Origin: JAHEYG01 sp040403535
GTDB lineage: Bacteria > Bacteroidota > Bacteroidia > B-17B0 > Aurantibacillaceae
NCBI GenBank assembly: GCA_040403535.1
Contig: JBBAKL010000007.1
Location: 1-64,000, forward strand
Direction of reading: 5' to 3'
Length of the DNA stretch: 64,000 nucleotides
The position numbers were made by a program, and so were the translations under genes. Under the pieces are notes generated by a model that saw only the letters and a list, made by a program, of their open reading frames with translations, ran no database searches and had not been told where the DNA came from. Positions 62,510 through 64,000 of this stretch are shown here, one piece after another (position 1 is the stretch's first letter; each line of letters begins with the position of its first letter).

Positions 62510-63249
62510 TGTGCCAGAAACAACTGAGTTAGAATTAAATTGAATATCAAAATAAGAACGCTGGTGATTACAACGGCTTTGGTACTGGATTTACCAACCT
62601 CAATAGCGCCTCCGCTGGTATAATAGCCATAATAGGAAGCAACAGAGGTAATAAGGTAAGCAAACACTACAACCTTTGTAAAAGAGTACTTGAGTTTCCA
62701 GGGTTCAAAAAAAGCCTGTATTCCGTAAATGTATTCGTAAGACGTACAAGCTCCGGCAGCGGTTCCCATTACATACCCTCCAAATACACCCAGAAACATA
62801 CTTAGCGCAATTAGAAATGGATTTATTAAAATGGCAGCAACGATTTTAGGTAAGATTAGATAACTGGCAGAATTAACACCCATAATTTCCAGTGCGTCGA
62901 TCTGTTCTGTAACACGCATGGATCCGATTTCAGAAGCAATATTAGAACCTACTTTTCCTGCAAGAATTAAAGACACGATTGTTGGACAAAATTCCAGCAG
63001 CATAGATTCACGGGTTGTATAGCCTACTGCAAATAACGGAACTAACGGACCAGTTAAACCAAACGCAGCCTGAATCGTAATTACTCCGCCCATAAAGACA
63101 GAAATGATGGCAACAATTGCCAATGAACCAATTCCAATTGAATTGATTTCAAAGATTATTTGACGCCAGTAAACCGACATTTTTTCGGGCTTACTGAACA
63201 CCCGGTACATCAAGGCAAAATATTCACCTATTTGAAAAAACAGCTTCAT
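62506..63249 (-). CDS. MlaE-family lipid ABC transporter permease
   Basis: The 247-residue membrane permease has the MlaE signature text: GLTGPLVPLFAVGYTTRESM, LAGKVGSNIASEIGSMRVTEQIDALEIMGVN and FFEPWKLKYSFTKVVVFAY. Five to six hydrophobic helices are visible. With the downstream ATPase it forms an Mla-type unit that probably keeps outer-membrane lipid asymmetry. Confidence 0.94.
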   Translation of the reverse strand: MKLFFQIGEYFALMYRVFSKPEKMSVYWRQIIFEINSIGIGSLAIVAIISVFMGGVITIQAAFGLTGPLVPLFAVGYTTRESMLLEFCPTIVSLILAGKVGSNIASEIGSMRVTEQIDALEIMGVNSASYLILPKIVAAILINPFLIALSMFLGVFGGYVMGTAAGACTSYEYIYGIQAFFEPWKLKYSFTKVVVFAYLITSVASYYGYYTSGGAIEVGKSSTKAVVITSVLILIFNLILTQLFLAH

Positions 63250-63283
63250 TTGTAACTGTTACTAAATTACTAAATTATATGAT

Positions 63284-63291
63284 TATCTTTG
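63284..63291 (+). promoter_or_regulatory. Putative -7 box of the small cysteine protein gene
   Basis: TATCTTTG matches TAnnTTTG exactly and lies 19 bases before the ATG at 63311. No -33 TTG at the usual distance. Confidence 0.38.
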
Positions 63292-63310
63292 AATATAATT
63301 ATTCCTTCAC

Positions 63311-63475
63311 ATGAACTTTAAAATTGCAAAATATACAGCTACGGTATTGCTGCTTGCGTTTGTTACTTTATTTTTTCAGGAGTGTTTTATGTTTAGGAAA
63401 AAGAACGGATGCAATAGCTGTCCGGCCTTAGTTAAGAGAAAAAAAGTAAGAAAGGCAACTAAAGGGTCTATTTAA
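63311..63475 (+). CDS. Tiny membrane protein with CxxCP motif (54 residues)
   Basis: The frame reads MNFKIAKYTATVLLLAFVTL, FFQECFMFRKKNGCNSCPAL, VKRKKVRKATKGSI, stop. It has one hydrophobic stretch (about 8-22), a Cys right after it (Cys25), a CNSCP motif (34-38), and a basic tail. The hydrophobic stretch ending in a Cys could be a lipobox-like signal, but QEC is not a good one. A -7 box lies 19 bases upstream. Its end overlaps the convergent VanZ gene by 8 bases. No family is recognised; the coding call rests on composition and promoter. Confidence 0.5.
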   Translation: MNFKIAKYTATVLLLAFVTLFFQECFMFRKKNGCNSCPALVKRKKVRKATKGSI

Positions 63476-63854
63476 AAACCAGTTTGTTAATTTTTTCGGA
63501 CGAAAGGGCTGCAGCAATGCAGCCAACCGAATTAGCAATCATATCATACCAATCTGCACTTCTTTCGCTGAATACAGTAGCCTGCATAATTTCGAGCGCG
63601 CCTCCATACAAGATAGAAAGAACAACAAATAAATAAAACAATTTAATCTGGTGTTGATTCGCCTTAACTGAAATACTAAGTAAACCTACCAGAACAAAAA
63701 AGATTCCCGCATGTACAAATTTGTCAAAACTGAGTAATTCGAGCCATGTGGTGCTTGGAATAAATCTTCCCGGCATGGAGCACAAAGCAAGAATTATGAG
63801 CGCCCAGATGACACTAAGCGTGTACGCGTTATTTTTTATCAGGGGTTTAATCAT
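63468..63854 (-). CDS. VanZ-family membrane protein
   Basis: This 128-residue protein has four predicted membrane helices and the VanZ-like features IILALCSMPGRFIP, FDKFVHAGIFFVLVG and GGALEIMQATVFSERSADWYDMIANSVG (a conserved Asp/Asn stretch). Function of stand-alone VanZ proteins is not clear, though the family name comes from teicoplanin resistance. It follows gcvH on the same strand, separated by a hairpin whose T run reaches the ATG. Confidence 0.85.
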   Translation of the reverse strand: MIKPLIKNNAYTLSVIWALIILALCSMPGRFIPSTTWLELLSFDKFVHAGIFFVLVGLLSISVKANQHQIKLFYLFVVLSILYGGALEIMQATVFSERSADWYDMIANSVGCIAAALSSEKINKLVFK

Positions 63855-63856
63855 AA

Positions 63857-63884
63857 AAAAACCGTCATGTTTTTCATGACGGTT
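63857..63884 (-). terminator. Terminator-like hairpin between gcvH and vanZ
   Basis: On the minus strand AACCGTCATG pairs with CATGACGGTT (63875-63884 and 63860-63869) around a 5-base A-rich loop, followed by a T run ending right before the VanZ ATG. It is a strong intrinsic terminator by shape, but it would cut off vanZ unless it is leaky or vanZ has another promoter. Confidence 0.75.
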
Positions 63885-63907
63885 GATATGAGTTTTACAT
63901 TGGCAAA

Positions 63908-64000
63908 TTAAGCGCCAATTAATTTTTTGTAATCGTCTGCTGATAATAAATCATTTAACTGTGATGCGTCAGCTATAGAGATTTTTATAATCCAGCCTTT
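63908..64000 (-). CDS. gcvH: Glycine cleavage system H protein, C-terminal end
   Basis: Only the last 30 residues are inside the window: KGWIIKISIADASQLNDLLS, then ADDYKKLIGA and stop. The GWIIKI stretch followed by a LNDLLSADDYKKLI helix is the normal GcvH C-terminus. GcvH carries the lipoyl arm that shuttles the aminomethyl group; the lipoyl lysine lies outside the window. Confidence 0.88.
   Translation of the reverse strand, partial: KGWIIKISIADASQLNDLLSADDYKKLIGA

Overview
The window reads as chromosomal DNA of a member of the Bacteroidota, probably an uncultured or poorly studied flavobacterial or chitinophagal-type lineage. Evidence: several exported proteins end in type IX secretion system (T9SS) C-terminal sorting domains; a PKD/BNR-repeat surface protein, SprB-like and SBBP repeats and a TonB-dependent receptor with a CarboxypepD_reg domain are present; complex I has separate NuoC and NuoD and a short NuoG; LytTR response regulators and TPR-SpoIIE phosphatases occur; and TAnnTTTG-type -7 boxes stand in front of several genes. 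Base composition is low to moderate GC. No rRNA, tRNA, CRISPR array, insertion sequence, integrase or phage gene was recognised.

Layout. 1-2.1 kb: the 5' part of mnmG (minus), then a decayed surface-protein gene (plus). 2.2-9.5 kb: a minus-strand run nadA - MORN-repeat exported protein - eight-PAS histidine kinase - LytTR response regulator. 9.9-10.9 kb: rpiB and a thioredoxin-fold exported protein (plus). 10.9-14.4 kb: a T9SS metallophosphoesterase and a B12-binding radical SAM protein. 14.7-16.1 kb: two pseudogenes back to back across a shared terminator. 16.1-20.5 kb: an SRAP protein, a 45-residue basic protein, a P-type ATPase and a double-OmpA protein. 20.6-33.7 kb: a complete 14-gene nuoA-N operon, all minus, closed by a strong terminator. 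33.8-37 kb: a large T9SS BNR/PKD protein. 37.3-44.6 kb: PIN-PhoH ATPase, a halogenase-like flavoprotein, a lytic transglycosylase and a radA / TPR-SpoIIE pair. 44.8-50.7 kb: an SprB-repeat pseudogene followed by a plus-strand cluster (YceI lipoprotein, small lipoprotein, SBBP T9SS protein, OmpA protein) behind the best promoter match of the window. 50.8-64 kb: SRPBCC protein, DNA polymerase III delta', dprA, TonB receptor, T9SS pseudogene, 2'-5' RNA ligase-like protein, a second TPR-SpoIIE protein, ferritin, L,D-transpeptidase, DivIC/FtsB-like protein, YkgJ-like protein, an MlaFE-type lipid ABC transporter, a tiny cysteine-containing membrane protein, VanZ and the 3' end of gcvH.

How the parts work together. 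The core is energy metabolism (complex I), cofactor synthesis (nadA), DNA maintenance (radA, dprA, holB, SRAP) and envelope biology (T9SS cargo, OmpA anchors, L,D-transpeptidase, lytic transglycosylase, Mla-type lipid transport). The most distinctive features are an operon joining a MORN-repeat exported protein to a large PAS kinase and LytTR regulator, and the number of decayed genes: five in 64 kb, mostly exported proteins, with stop codons and single-base homopolymer changes. All functions are inferred from motifs read by eye; no database search was run.
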